This document shows, piece after piece, positions 7,798 to 15,387 of a DNA stretch of 19,462 nucleotides (within the stretch, counting starts at the first letter, position 1; each line of letters opens with the position of its first letter). The translations under genes and the position numbers were made by a program. Source of the stretch: Oscillospiraceae bacterium. Lineage in GTDB: Bacteria > Bacillota_A > Clostridia > Oscillospirales > Ruminococcaceae. Location: assembly GCA_017829075.1 (NCBI GenBank), contig JAGAJA010000070.1:1-19462 (forward strand), in the 5' to 3' direction. The notes under the pieces are model-generated. The model made no database searches and was not told where the DNA came from. It saw nothing but the letters and a program-made list of their open reading frames with translations.

Positions 7798-8787
7798 ATG
7801 TTCCGGTTTAAAGATGAAAACAAGAACAAGACAATCGAATCCCTGCGGAAATTTCCCGGTGAAAACGCGTATGAGATCACATACTTCGGGGATTATGCAA
7901 TGGACGAATATCTGAAATGCGGCGCGGCGGACAGCTTCGCTATGCTGAATTTTCAGACCAAACATCTTTATGAGGGTGTTGAAAGCAGTTTCTTTTACAA
8001 GAATCATCATAATTGTTCCGGCTTTACTGCGCACAATTCCGACGGTGATTTCCTGCTGTGTCACGATCTGGACAATCCCGAAAAGCTGCCCGGCATCACA
8101 CTTGCCGAAAATGAAGTGACCGGAAAAACGATTGGAATATCCAATCTGCTGTATTTCTACCGCTTCTCATCGGCATGGGAGGAATTCTCTGATCTGTCTG
8201 TCGAAAAACCGATCGACTGTGCAAGGGCGCTGGGCGTTCCTTACGAAATGCAGGACGGAATGAACTCACACGGACTGGCGCTTGTCACATTCACTGCGAG
8301 CGGCACGGAGATCGGCTCTTACGGAAATAAGATCCCACTGTGCTATTATTCGCTCTACCGCGCGATCATCGACCGTTGCAAGACGGTTGACGAGGCACTC
8401 GATTTTCTGGAACACTATACAATGGCGCCGCAGGATAATATTTCGCATTTTCAGATCGCCGACGCAAGCGGGAACAGCGTTATAATTGAGTATGTCAAAG
8501 GTGAGATGAAGACCCTTCGCAGTAAAAAGCCATATCAGATCTGCTCAAATTTTCTGATTTATGATAACCCGGAAATGGAAGGCTTCGGAAAAGACCGCTA
8601 TATTGCGTATCAGGATTATCTTGATTCACACGGCGGCATCGTCGATGAAGATACGGCTTTTCGACTGCTGCATGAAAACCACATTCCCGGCGATGAAAAC
8701 TACTCGGTCGTATTCAATCTGACAAAAAAGACCGCGGCAGTACAGTTCGCACCGGACTTTGCTGTGACACATAGATATCAGCTCTAA
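7798..8787 (+). CDS. Cys-Ntn amide hydrolase (C45/choloylglycine hydrolase-like)
   Basis: A 329-aa protein of the linear-amide C-N hydrolase superfamily. The block NCSGFTAHNSDGDFLLCHDLD (72-92) matches the active-site start of this group: Cys73 would be the N-terminal nucleophile after autocatalytic removal of a 72-residue pro-segment. Asp92 lies 19 residues on, as Asp20 does in penicillin V acylase and bile salt hydrolase. Arg17 of those enzymes is replaced by His89. Other family marks are GMNSHGLALVTF and FQIADASGNSVIIEY. There is no signal peptide, so it is probably cytosolic. The start has AAAGGAGA 11 nt upstream. The substrate is unknown; N-acyl amino acids, peptides or beta-lactams are all possible. 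Confidence 0.8.
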   Translation: MFRFKDENKNKTIESLRKFPGENAYEITYFGDYAMDEYLKCGAADSFAMLNFQTKHLYEGVESSFFYKNHHNCSGFTAHNSDGDFLLCHDLDNPEKLPGITLAENEVTGKTIGISNLLYFYRFSSAWEEFSDLSVEKPIDCARALGVPYEMQDGMNSHGLALVTFTASGTEIGSYGNKIPLCYYSLYRAIIDRCKTVDEALDFLEHYTMAPQDNISHFQIADASGNSVIIEYVKGEMKTLRSKKPYQICSNFLIYDNPEMEGFGKDRYIAYQDYLDSHGGIVDEDTAFRLLHENHIPGDENYSVVFNLTKKTAAVQFAPDFAVTHRYQL

Positions 8788-8875
8788 ATTCTAATTTATC
8801 ATTGAAATACCCCTTGACAAATTGGACGTACATGGCAGTGCGGCACGATCCAGCTTGTTTTTCAGCTTCCACTAA

Positions 8876-8899
8876 ACAGCTCCGGAGGATATAAGCTGT
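8876..8899 (+). promoter_or_regulatory. Inverted repeat around the merR ribosome binding site
   Basis: ACAGCT (8876-8881) and AGCTGT (8894-8899) flank GGAGG (8884-8888), putting this ribosome binding site in a hairpin loop. The GGAGG lies 15 nt from the ATG at 8904, which is unusually far. TTGACA at 8814-8819 may be the -35 box, but I see no matching -10. Confidence 0.4.
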
Positions 8900-8903
8900 A
8901 ATT

Positions 8904-9161
8904 ATGAGTAAAGAGAATACTATTACAACCTATTCCACAAGCCAGATAGCCAAAAGAGCAGGCTTACATTCTAATACCGTAAGGTTGTATGAAGAATGGG
9001 GATTGATACAAAAGCCTGAACGCAAAAAGAACGGCTATCGTGTTTTTACCGATGTACATATTAAACAGTTCGAATTGGCAAGAAAAGCGCTTCAGATTGA
9101 AGTGCTGCAAACGGCATTGTGGGCGTGCTGGTGGTGTTGGAATTCACGTTGTTATTCATAA
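8904..9161 (+). pseudogene. Truncated MerR-family regulator
   Basis: The first 68 or so residues are a good MerR-type DNA-binding domain: TSQIAKRAGLHSNTVRLYEE, the wing GLIQKPERKKNGYRVF, and the following helix FELARKALQIEVLQ. After the codon for Gln69 (about 9110) the frame reads an unrelated Trp/Cys-rich tail and stops at 9161, so the dimerisation helix and effector domain are missing. The tail overlaps, antisense, the start of another gene with its own ribosome binding site (9061-9159). This marks a recombination junction near 9107-9116. The protein is probably non-functional, though a free DNA-binding domain cannot be excluded. Confidence 0.75.
9061..9159 (-). pseudogene. 5' fragment of an unidentified minus-strand gene
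   Basis: An ATG at 9159 has a near-ideal AAGGAGG 7 nt upstream. It opens a 32-codon frame beginning MNNNVNSNTTSTPTMPF. After about 17 codons the frame enters the antisense of the merR remnant and soon stops. The Asn/Thr-rich start and strong initiation signal suggest the true beginning of a gene that stood downstream of the integrase and was cut at the junction near 9110. I do not recognise the family. Confidence 0.5.
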
Positions 9162-9177
9162 TAAATCCTCCTTAATT

Positions 9178-9261
9178 CCACCTTTCAGAAAAAAGAGAGT
9201 CTTACACCCCCGAAAAAGGCACTTTTAGGGCTTTTTCGGCTGTTTTTTTCTGAAAAGGTGG
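9178..9261. repeat. Long hairpin near the element end
   Basis: The outer arms 9178-9194 and 9244-9261 pair over 17 bp with one bulged A. They are rich in A and T and end in CCACC/GGTGG. An inner stem pairs CCGAAAAAG (9210-9218) with CTTTTTCGG (9231-9239). No coding frame is present. It lies between the cut gene start and the integrase terminator. Confidence 0.6.
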
Positions 9262-9308
9262 AAAACACATAAAGTTTCCGATACCATTTTTGGTATCTCG
9301 TTCGAAAA

Positions 9309-9328
9309 AATAAAGCGTGGGCTTTATT
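9309..9328 (-). terminator. Terminator of the xis-int operon
   Basis: On the minus strand AATAAAGC and GCTTTATT form a perfect 8-bp stem with a 4-nt loop, followed by a run of Ts (complement of 9305-9310). A stronger GC-rich stem lies just upstream at 9337-9372, and a 7-bp hairpin, GATACCA/TGGTATC, just downstream at 9280-9297. Confidence 0.7.
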
Positions 9329-9336
9329 GAAATTAT

Positions 9337-9372
9337 CGTGACGAGCTGCGGATTTTACCGCAGCCTGTCACG
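9337..9372. repeat. 15-bp stem directly after the integrase gene
   Basis: CGTGAC (9337-9342) with GTCACG (9367-9372), and CTGCGG (9346-9351) with CCGCAG (9358-9363), stack into one long stem with a small internal mismatch and an ATTTTA loop. It begins 15 nt after the integrase stop. It could be part of the terminator or an integrase binding site. Confidence 0.55.
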
Positions 9373-9387
9373 AAGTTCCTCGAAAAA

Positions 9388-10797
9388 CTACTTGCCGCTG
9401 TCGCTATCGCATTTGCGGCGAAGCTTGTCCGAGGGGTTGAGCATATTGTCCAGAGCGTCGGCAGCTATCTCGTCAACGGAAGCCAGGCTATGTCCGTAAA
9501 TATCTCCCGTTGTTGAAACCTGAGCGTGTCCGAGCCGCTTTGAAACAGCCTTTATCGGCAGCCCCTGCATAAGCAGGAGAGTTGCCGAGGTATGCCGCAG
9601 CATGTGCGGGGTAGTGTGGGGTAGTCCGTTGTCCTTGCAGAATTTTGACAGCCACTTGGTAATGGTGAGCGGATGAATGGGCTTGCCTCTGAACTGCGTG
9701 AAGATTTTGTTGTGCTCCTCCCACGCTTCTCCTATAAGCTCCTTAGTTCTGTCCTGCTCCGCCTTGAACTCCCGCAGCATATCCATTACGGATTCCGAAA
9801 TGCTGACGATACGGTCGGAGCTTTCGGTTTTGGGGGTGTCCTCATACATTCCCACCTCGGGAAGATAGAGCGAGTTGCGCTGAATGTGTATCTTGCCGGT
9901 CTCCCAATTGACATCGCTCCATTCAAGCCCGCATATCTCACCGCGCCTTGCTCCGGTGCAAATCATCAGATACACCATCATTCGATACTGCGAGGGAGCT
10001 TTTTCAAGAGCGTCCATCAGCTGCTTGGTCTCGTCCTCGGTGAGATAACGCGCCTCCTTGCGTTTCAGCTTGGGCGGGTCAACGCGGTCGCAGGGGTTGC
10101 TGTAAACAATGTTCCAGCGGACTGCCTTTTCAAACATTGAGCGGAGCAGACGAAAGTAGTGCAGAAGCGTTTTCTGCGAGAGCGGCTTGGTCAGCGCTTC
10201 CGGTTGGAACAGTGTTTCAACCTCTACCTCCATAGCAGCGCAGAGCTTTTCGGCGGTAGTCTTGCTGCCCCTGCCGTCCTTGCAGAGCTTTTCAAGAGTA
10301 GAAGTGCCGATGTTGGCTGCGTCACACAGCCGCTGCCGACAGATATCGTTGTCCCTGATGAACTTGTCAAAATCCACCTGACAGATATAAACGCCGTCAA
10401 CTCGGATTCCCTCCTGCTTCAGCATATCCATAAAAGCATTTATGTGCTCCGGGCCTATCTGCTCCATGCGCAAATGTCCGAGAGCTGGCTCAATGCGTTT
10501 TTGGAGAAGTGTGTATTGCGATAGGGTAGTGCTTTTCAGATTGCCCGAAGCGTAGTTTTTGTTCCAGTAGTCCGTAAACTCCGAAAAGGTCATGTGTTGG
10601 TCAAGCTTGCTCTGCCGCTTACACTTTTCCTCAAGCAGTACCTTTTGTCGGGTCAACTCTTTTTGAATCTGGAGCTCGGTCATCCCTTTCGGCGGTCTCC
10701 ATTGTACCTCGATGAATCGCCGCTTACCGGTTTTGGGGTCGAAGCCGTTCGATTCTCTGATGCGATAACCCTTGCCTCGTTTTTCAACCGATGCCAT
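9388..10797 (-). CDS. int: Tyrosine integrase with inserted XRE-like HTH domain
   Basis: A 469-aa site-specific recombinase for integration and excision of a mobile element. Residues 1-40 form an AP2-like arm-binding domain (KRGKGYRIRE, then TGKRRFIEVQW). A SAM-like core-binding domain starts near 68 and resumes near 203. The catalytic domain has Arg284 (TGARRGE), Lys323, His398-x-x-Arg401, His424 (LGH) and Tyr434 (DIYGHS), so the active site is complete. Residues about 137-199 interrupt the core-binding domain and read as a Cro/C1-type helix-turn-helix (RQRLCDAANIGTSTLEKLCK, then TAEKLCAAMEVEVETLF). Its ribosome binding site AGAGGTGA lies inside the end of the excisionase gene, giving a compact xis-int operon. 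Confidence 0.95.
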   Translation of the reverse strand: MASVEKRGKGYRIRESNGFDPKTGKRRFIEVQWRPPKGMTELQIQKELTRQKVLLEEKCKRQSKLDQHMTFSEFTDYWNKNYASGNLKSTTLSQYTLLQKRIEPALGHLRMEQIGPEHINAFMDMLKQEGIRVDGVYICQVDFDKFIRDNDICRQRLCDAANIGTSTLEKLCKDGRGSKTTAEKLCAAMEVEVETLFQPEALTKPLSQKTLLHYFRLLRSMFEKAVRWNIVYSNPCDRVDPPKLKRKEARYLTEDETKQLMDALEKAPSQYRMMVYLMICTGARRGEICGLEWSDVNWETGKIHIQRNSLYLPEVGMYEDTPKTESSDRIVSISESVMDMLREFKAEQDRTKELIGEAWEEHNKIFTQFRGKPIHPLTITKWLSKFCKDNGLPHTTPHMLRHTSATLLLMQGLPIKAVSKRLGHAQVSTTGDIYGHSLASVDEIAADALDNMLNPSDKLRRKCDSDSGK

Positions 10798-10801
10798 GGT
10801 A

Positions 10802-11113
10802 TCACCTCTTTATTCTTGCAGGTATAGGAATAATGCCAACGGTAGTTTCGATCACAGGCTTTTCGGGCTGGGGAATAGTGCCGCCGCTCTGAATGAACTC
10901 GTAGAACACATTCCAGATGATGAGCGTTTTGCGGCCGATCTTAATGCAGGGTATCGCGCCGTTCTTGCAGAGAAACCGAATGCTGCTCTCGGATATACCG
11001 AGGTTTTCCTCGCGACAGCGCTTGGCGATTCCGCCGGGCGTGTCGTACAGAGGGTGGTGATTTTCCGCGCTTGCCTTAAGCGCAGGGTTTAGGGTAACGT
11101 TGTTTGTTTCCAT
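10802..11113 (-). CDS. xis: Excisionase-type DNA-binding protein
   Basis: A 103-aa protein with one small winged-helix/MerR-like DNA-binding domain (GGIAKRCREENLGISESSIR, then FLCKNGAIPCIKIGRKTLI, roughly residues 27-66). This is the pattern of Tn916-type excisionases and of helix-turn-helix proteins that guide them. It lies directly before the integrase, whose ribosome binding site overlaps its end. That order and spacing are usual for xis-int pairs and support a role in directing excision. The start has AAGGAGG at good spacing. The Pro/Ile-rich C-terminal tail is not recognised. Confidence 0.85.
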   Translation of the reverse strand: METNNVTLNPALKASAENHHPLYDTPGGIAKRCREENLGISESSIRFLCKNGAIPCIKIGRKTLIIWNVFYEFIQSGGTIPQPEKPVIETTVGIIPIPARIKR

Positions 11114-11274
11114 GGTTGTGTACCTCCTTCAAATAGATAATATGTTATTGAAAACCTTAAGAGTGCATAAAGCAACAGATGCCATAGAAGACTAAGGTGT
11201 TTTTCAAATATCATTTCTTGAAGACGCTTTGTGGGTATCGCTTCGGTTTTTGGCTTTAGGATTAAGATGTTCAT
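11089..11274 (-). CDS. Possible 61-aa protein upstream of xis
   Basis: A frame from ATG 11274 has GGAGGG about 6 nt upstream and lies just downstream of an extended -10 promoter. It encodes MNILILKPKTEAIPTKRL followed by a partly hydrophobic middle (LLWHLLLYALLRF), and runs 25 bp into the xis gene. The good initiation signal supports a real gene, but the sequence matches nothing I know and the overlap is unusual. It could instead be the leader of the xis-int transcript. Confidence 0.4.
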   Translation of the reverse strand: MNILILKPKTEAIPTKRLQEMIFEKHLSLLWHLLLYALLRFSITYYLFEGGTQPWKQTTLP

Positions 11275-11301
11275 TCTATCCCTCCATTCGTTGTTGCCTC
11301 C

Positions 11302-11330
11302 ATTATAGCACATTAGTTGATTTCGCGACA
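11302..11330 (-). promoter_or_regulatory. Promoter of the xis-int operon
   Basis: On the minus strand an extended -10 TGC-TATAAT (TATAAT at 11302-11307) is present; the -35 region (CTGTCG, 17 bp upstream) is weak. It diverges from the STAND gene promoter about 35 bp away. Confidence 0.55.
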
Positions 11331-11363
11331 GGTTATGTGGAGAGTAGTTGACATTTCAAAAAC

Positions 11364-11392
11364 TTGACTATTAGTGCGTTTTATGGTATAAT
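11364..11392 (+). promoter_or_regulatory. Promoter of the STAND NTPase gene
   Basis: TTGACT (11364-11369) and TATAAT (11387-11392) are 17 bp apart and lead to a leader of about 27 nt. The ribosome binding site AAAGGGAG ends 13 nt before the ATG, longer than optimal. Confidence 0.85.
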
Positions 11393-11406
11393 TGACATAA
11401 AACGCA
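11375..11406. promoter_or_regulatory. Operator palindrome around the STAND gene -10 box
   Basis: TGCGTTTTATG (11375-11385) and CATAAAACGCA (11396-11406) are perfect 11-bp inverted arms around a 10-bp centre that contains the -10 box. A dimeric repressor bound here would shut the promoter. Four TTGAC motifs also occur between 11348 and 11419. Confidence 0.65.
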
Positions 11407-11426
11407 AAGGGAGTTGACAAAACTTT

Positions 11427-14090
11427 ATGGGAGACACTATTACCAGATTATATCCATCCAGCCCGTTTCAGAGGATTTTATCAAAGATTATTCGCGAGCT
11501 TTCTGTTAACGAGGAATTGTATAAAAAATCACTGGAGTTATTCATTTCACCCGATGGGTGCAACTACATAATTAAGAAGGACAGGATGAGCAAAATACTG
11601 CATATCGAGGAAAAAACACAAAATCCCAGTGAAAAAGTCTCATGTGTGATTCCAAAGAAATACTATCGTTTTTTTGAAGATGAGTGTTTCAAAAATCGAT
11701 TCTTCAGTAATGTAAAAGAGCAATTAAGCCTGGTTGACGAAGTCAGTGTTTTAGATATAGTCGACTATATTGATGAGAATTTCATATCCTTTCAACAAAA
11801 TGACGGAAATAATGTAGCATACATCGCAGCTGTTTTGAGAGAAAAGCTGGATGAAGAGCGTGAACGAATAAGCAATCATGTAGAAATACTTAATTCAAAA
11901 CTGCGTGAACAGAAATCCTTCTATGGACGTCAAGATGAATTATATGAGATTAAGCAGTGCTTGAATAGTCAGGGATACGCAATTTTATCCGGAGAACCCG
12001 GAGTCGGGAAAAGCGAAATTGCTTTATACTACGCCCTAAACTCAAATGCCAATGAATCCGGTGAGAAAAAGTATGAAACCATAATTTGGATTAAATTTCG
12101 TGAGTCCTTGGAAGAAACCTTCAGGGACATATTAAGGTATCATTCAAATGATACTTATCTTGCCAGCAAGCCAAAAGCTTTCAGTATTGCTGTGTCTGCG
12201 CTTAATAATATCGGGAAAAAGGCTTTGGTAATCATTGAAAGAATGAATATAGATTTTCGAAATGATATAGATTTATCGGAGGATGTTAAGAAATTTCGAT
12301 TTGACCTTATTATTACGACCAGAAGCAAAGTGCCAGATTCAGTTTTTGTACCTTACTTACATAGCAAATATTTTTATAGAATCGATCAGCAGCTTAGGGA
12401 GATCAATATCGATTATTTGACGGTGAATAATTCTTTGGCTTGTAATCCATTTACTACGATTATTAATTTGCTAAACAGCAACCATGCGCCTTATTATAAG
12501 TATGAAATAAAAAACTCCGGCAAGTTTGGAAAACAAAAGTTAACTACTAGGGCGTGGCTGAATCGTCTATATGGATTTTACAATATGCCGGATGGTGAAA
12601 GGAAAGTACTAATGTTCCTTTCCATATTTGCTAACCAACCTTACCCCTTCGCTTTTGTTACAAAAGTCATTCCGATATGCAATCAGGTAATGATAGATAG
12701 AATGGTTGCTCTAGGATGGATTATCATATCTGATCAAAGTGAAAAAATGTATCAGAATGCCTTTCCGTGGTGGAAATACTATCATGATTACCCTAATTCT
12801 ATCAGCATTGATGAGTTTGATGGTATGTGTTCTAGGGTTGAGAGGATATTCAACCAACACAAAGACGAAGAAGGGATTAATTCTGATATTTATTATTGCG
12901 GTTATCTTGCTTTAAAAATTTATGGCAACGATTTGAAGTGGTACTTCCTCAGAAAAGAAATAGCAAATCGGATTTACCTAACAAACCAATCTTTTTCGCT
13001 GCAAATCATGATGGGTATCGGTTCCGGTGCAGAGATGGCATTTGATATTGCTAATAACTACACAATCGAAGCCAACAAGGCAATAGAATCAGCTTACCCA
13101 ACACTGAAACAGTATCTGGAAGTATGGTTTTCAAAGAATACTGATTCAAAAATTGGATATCTATCAACTTATATTACTGATAAACTATCTAATGACATTT
13201 TCCTAATAAATCAATGGGCAGAAAAGTTTTTGGAATGCTATATCCTTCATACATTCTATGATTATAAGGAATATGAAACCTGTATCAGACATACAATTGA
13301 AGGCTACAGGTCAGAGAAAGCTCTGATTGATCGCACCAAATGCAATGAGGGTGACTTTTCTGCAGTGATACAAGACATTAATTATGCCATAGAACCTCAA
13401 TCCAGCACTATATATAAGACTTTGCGAAAATATTGCGAAAAGAACAGCATAGATTTCCCAGACAAAAAGATAAGTAAACTCGTTTCCAAGTTCAAGGAAC
13501 TTGTTCCAATGATTGTGCTTATTGAAAAGCTGAATGATATTGTTTGTATGAGTCAACCGAAATCATTAACGCAAGCACAATTGTCTGAGGTTGAAAGCAG
13601 TATTAGAAAATATCTCACCAGTCCGAATAATACACATGCTCTTTTGTTTTGCAATGCAATGGCAACATTGTACATTATATTAGGTATTCCGGATTCTGCC
13701 GAAAGTATGCTTGATCAAAGCCAGAATTACGTAACCGTATCTGAAAATGAGCTCATGTACAGTATTACCGCATCGCTTGTTCGAACAAAGATAGAATTTT
13801 TTCGGTGTTGGGGTCAAGCAGATGAAGATATTACAAATGATGAAATCATGAAGAATATTGATGTAATATCCAAAGAGTTTGACAGCCTTGATCCAATTCA
13901 CAGACTGCTTGGCAGATGTAATTTTTACTGCTATGTATCTCTGCTACTATCTAACACCAATCATATTGAAGTATGTTCATGGCTTGATTCACAAAGCAAT
14001 AAGCTTTGGAAACAATACCAGGAGTCGGGTAAGCATTGCTCTGAAATATGCAAATCCACATTTCTTCCTAGTAATATATCTGATGAGTGA
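11427..14090 (+). CDS. STAND/NB-ARC-like NTPase, candidate defence gene
   Basis: An 887-aa protein with STAND layout. Residues 1-165 are an N-terminal region I cannot assign. Residues 166-345 form an NTPase core with YGRQDEL, P-loop GEPGVGKSE (189-197), a Walker B-like strand ALVIIERMN (266-274) where the usual acidic pair is Glu-Arg, and the sensor segment DLIITTRSK (293-301). Residues about 375-450 look like a winged-helix linker, and 460-887 are helical and may be TPR-like sensor repeats. Such proteins act as threat sensors, including antiphage Avs-type systems. The gene is AT-rich compared with its neighbours and sits beside int/xis with its own operator-bearing promoter, so it is probably cargo. 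No nuclease, TIR or protease effector is visible. Confidence 0.75.
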   Translation: MGDTITRLYPSSPFQRILSKIIRELSVNEELYKKSLELFISPDGCNYIIKKDRMSKILHIEEKTQNPSEKVSCVIPKKYYRFFEDECFKNRFFSNVKEQLSLVDEVSVLDIVDYIDENFISFQQNDGNNVAYIAAVLREKLDEERERISNHVEILNSKLREQKSFYGRQDELYEIKQCLNSQGYAILSGEPGVGKSEIALYYALNSNANESGEKKYETIIWIKFRESLEETFRDILRYHSNDTYLASKPKAFSIAVSALNNIGKKALVIIERMNIDFRNDIDLSEDVKKFRFDLIITTRSKVPDSVFVPYLHSKYFYRIDQQLREINIDYLTVNNSLACNPFTTIINLLNSNHAPYYKYEIKNSGKFGKQKLTTRAWLNRLYGFYNMPDGERKVLMFLSIFANQPYPFAFVTKVIPICNQVMIDRMVALGWIIISDQSEKMYQNAFPWWKYYHDYPNSISIDEFDGMCSRVERIFNQHKDEEGINSDIYYCGYLALKIYGNDLKWYFLRKEIANRIYLTNQSFSLQIMMGIGSGAEMAFDIANNYTIEANKAIESAYPTLKQYLEVWFSKNTDSKIGYLSTYITDKLSNDIFLINQWAEKFLECYILHTFYDYKEYETCIRHTIEGYRSEKALIDRTKCNEGDFSAVIQDINYAIEPQSSTIYKTLRKYCEKNSIDFPDKKISKLVSKFKELVPMIVLIEKLNDIVCMSQPKSLTQAQLSEVESSIRKYLTSPNNTHALLFCNAMATLYIILGIPDSAESMLDQSQNYVTVSENELMYSITASLVRTKIEFFRCWGQADEDITNDEIMKNIDVISKEFDSLDPIHRLLGRCNFYCYVSLLLSNTNHIEVCSWLDSQSNKLWKQYQESGKHCSEICKSTFLPSNISDE

Positions 14091-14123
14091 ATTGTCTCTT
14101 CTCCAAAAGAAAATGAAACATAA

Positions 14124-14152
14124 ACCAGCAGGAGCCTCAAGCCCCTGCCGGT
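14124..14152 (-). terminator. Terminator of the first DUF4143 ATPase gene
   Basis: On the minus strand a 12-bp stem (arms 14141-14152 and 14124-14135) forms with two G-U wobbles and a 5-nt loop, followed by TTTATGTTTCATTTT. On the plus strand the wobbles become A-C mismatches, so the hairpin mainly serves the minus-strand gene. Confidence 0.7.
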
Positions 14153-14170
14153 CATCATATTCGGTTGAAT

Positions 14171-15364
14171 TTACTCGGATAGCAGAAAATCTCTGATATT
14201 CTTATGCTGATATCCGTCCCTGCTGAAGTCGAACTCGTCCAGCGTGAGGACATACTTTGGGAAGTTATCGGGAATATCCCTGAACGCGCCGAATTCCCGT
14301 TCGACGGTCTTTTCGTCCGCAAGCAGGTAAGCAACCTGATAATACGCACGCTTCCCGGATTTTTCAGCAACAAAATCCACCTCAAGCTGCTTGTTCTTGC
14401 CGATTGTCACATCATAGCCGCGGCGCAGCAGCTCCATATACACGATGTTCTCAAGAACCATTCCGATGTCACGGAAATTGTTGCCGTAGATAGCCTCGCG
14501 TATTCCGTGGTCGGTCAGATATACCTTTTCCTGAAACTGAAGCATATTCTTTCCGATGAGATCCTGACGGGGAACAAGGCTTATCAGACTGGCGGAGCGG
14601 CAGTATTCCAGATAGTTGTACAGCGTTTCGTTTGAGATAGTGCGGCTCTCGCTTTTGAGGTACTTAATTATGCTGGTCGCGGAGAAGGTATTGCCTATCG
14701 AACCGACAAGGTACATCAGCAGCCGCTTGAACTGCTCGACATCACGAATCTTGTTTCGTGCGACGATATCCTTTATCATTATGGAGTCGTAAATGTCGCT
14801 GAGATACTGCTTTTTCTCGCGCTCTCCCATCGGGAATTGGTAGAGAAACGGCATTCCGCCCCACTGAGTGTAGGTCTGAAAAGCCTCTTTCTCGGACTTG
14901 TCGGGAAGCATTTGTGTTACTTCCTTGAATGAAAACGGGTAGATATTGAACTTTACATAGCGCCCCGCAAGATAAGTAGCAAGCTCACCCGAAAGCAGCT
15001 TTGCGTTTGAGCCGGTCACATAGATGTCGCAGTCAAAGTCAATCATGCAGGAGTTTACAAGCGTTTCCCAGCCGTTAAGCTCTTGAACCTCATCAAGAAA
15101 CAGGTAGGTCTTGGACTTGTTTTTCTCGCAAACCGACTTGATATAAGCGTAGGTTTCGTCAACGCTCTTGACATAATCCACGGTTCTGGTTTCAAAATTT
15201 ATTGATACGAATTGCTCGGCGGGAATGCTGCTCTCTTTCAACTCGTCTTGAATTAAGGTCAGCATGACAGACTTTCCGCAGCGGCGGATTCCTGTCAGCA
15301 CTTTTACAATGTTCTGCCCAATAAACGGGCGAATCTGTTTCAGGTACAATTCTCGTTTGATCAT
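14171..15364 (-). CDS. AAA ATPase with DUF4143 domain (first)
   Basis: A 397-aa protein of the large ATP-binding/DUF4143 group, cytosolic and of unknown cellular role. It has Walker A GIRRCGKS (25-32), Walker B YLFLDEVQ with Asp91-Glu92, and the following sensor segment IYVTGSNAKLLS. The C-terminal part carries a PD-(D/E)XK-like pattern (LEVDFVAEKSGKRAYYQVAY), in which the usual E-x-K is replaced by Y-Q-V. I chose ATG 15364 (AAGGAG 9 nt upstream) over an earlier in-frame ATG at 15397 that overlaps the -10 box. It is monocistronic and convergent with the STAND gene. It has a more GC-rich composition than that gene, so it probably has a separate origin. Confidence 0.9.
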   Translation of the reverse strand: MIKRELYLKQIRPFIGQNIVKVLTGIRRCGKSVMLTLIQDELKESSIPAEQFVSINFETRTVDYVKSVDETYAYIKSVCEKNKSKTYLFLDEVQELNGWETLVNSCMIDFDCDIYVTGSNAKLLSGELATYLAGRYVKFNIYPFSFKEVTQMLPDKSEKEAFQTYTQWGGMPFLYQFPMGEREKKQYLSDIYDSIMIKDIVARNKIRDVEQFKRLLMYLVGSIGNTFSATSIIKYLKSESRTISNETLYNYLEYCRSASLISLVPRQDLIGKNMLQFQEKVYLTDHGIREAIYGNNFRDIGMVLENIVYMELLRRGYDVTIGKNKQLEVDFVAEKSGKRAYYQVAYLLADEKTVEREFGAFRDIPDNFPKYVLTLDEFDFSRDGYQHKNIRDFLLSE

Positions 15365-15387
15365 ACTATCACGCTCCTTGCCTATAT

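Noticed and set aside
9388..14090. Complete integrative element with both attachment sites
   Set aside because: I could not find a direct repeat flanking this segment, and no conjugation genes are present in the window.
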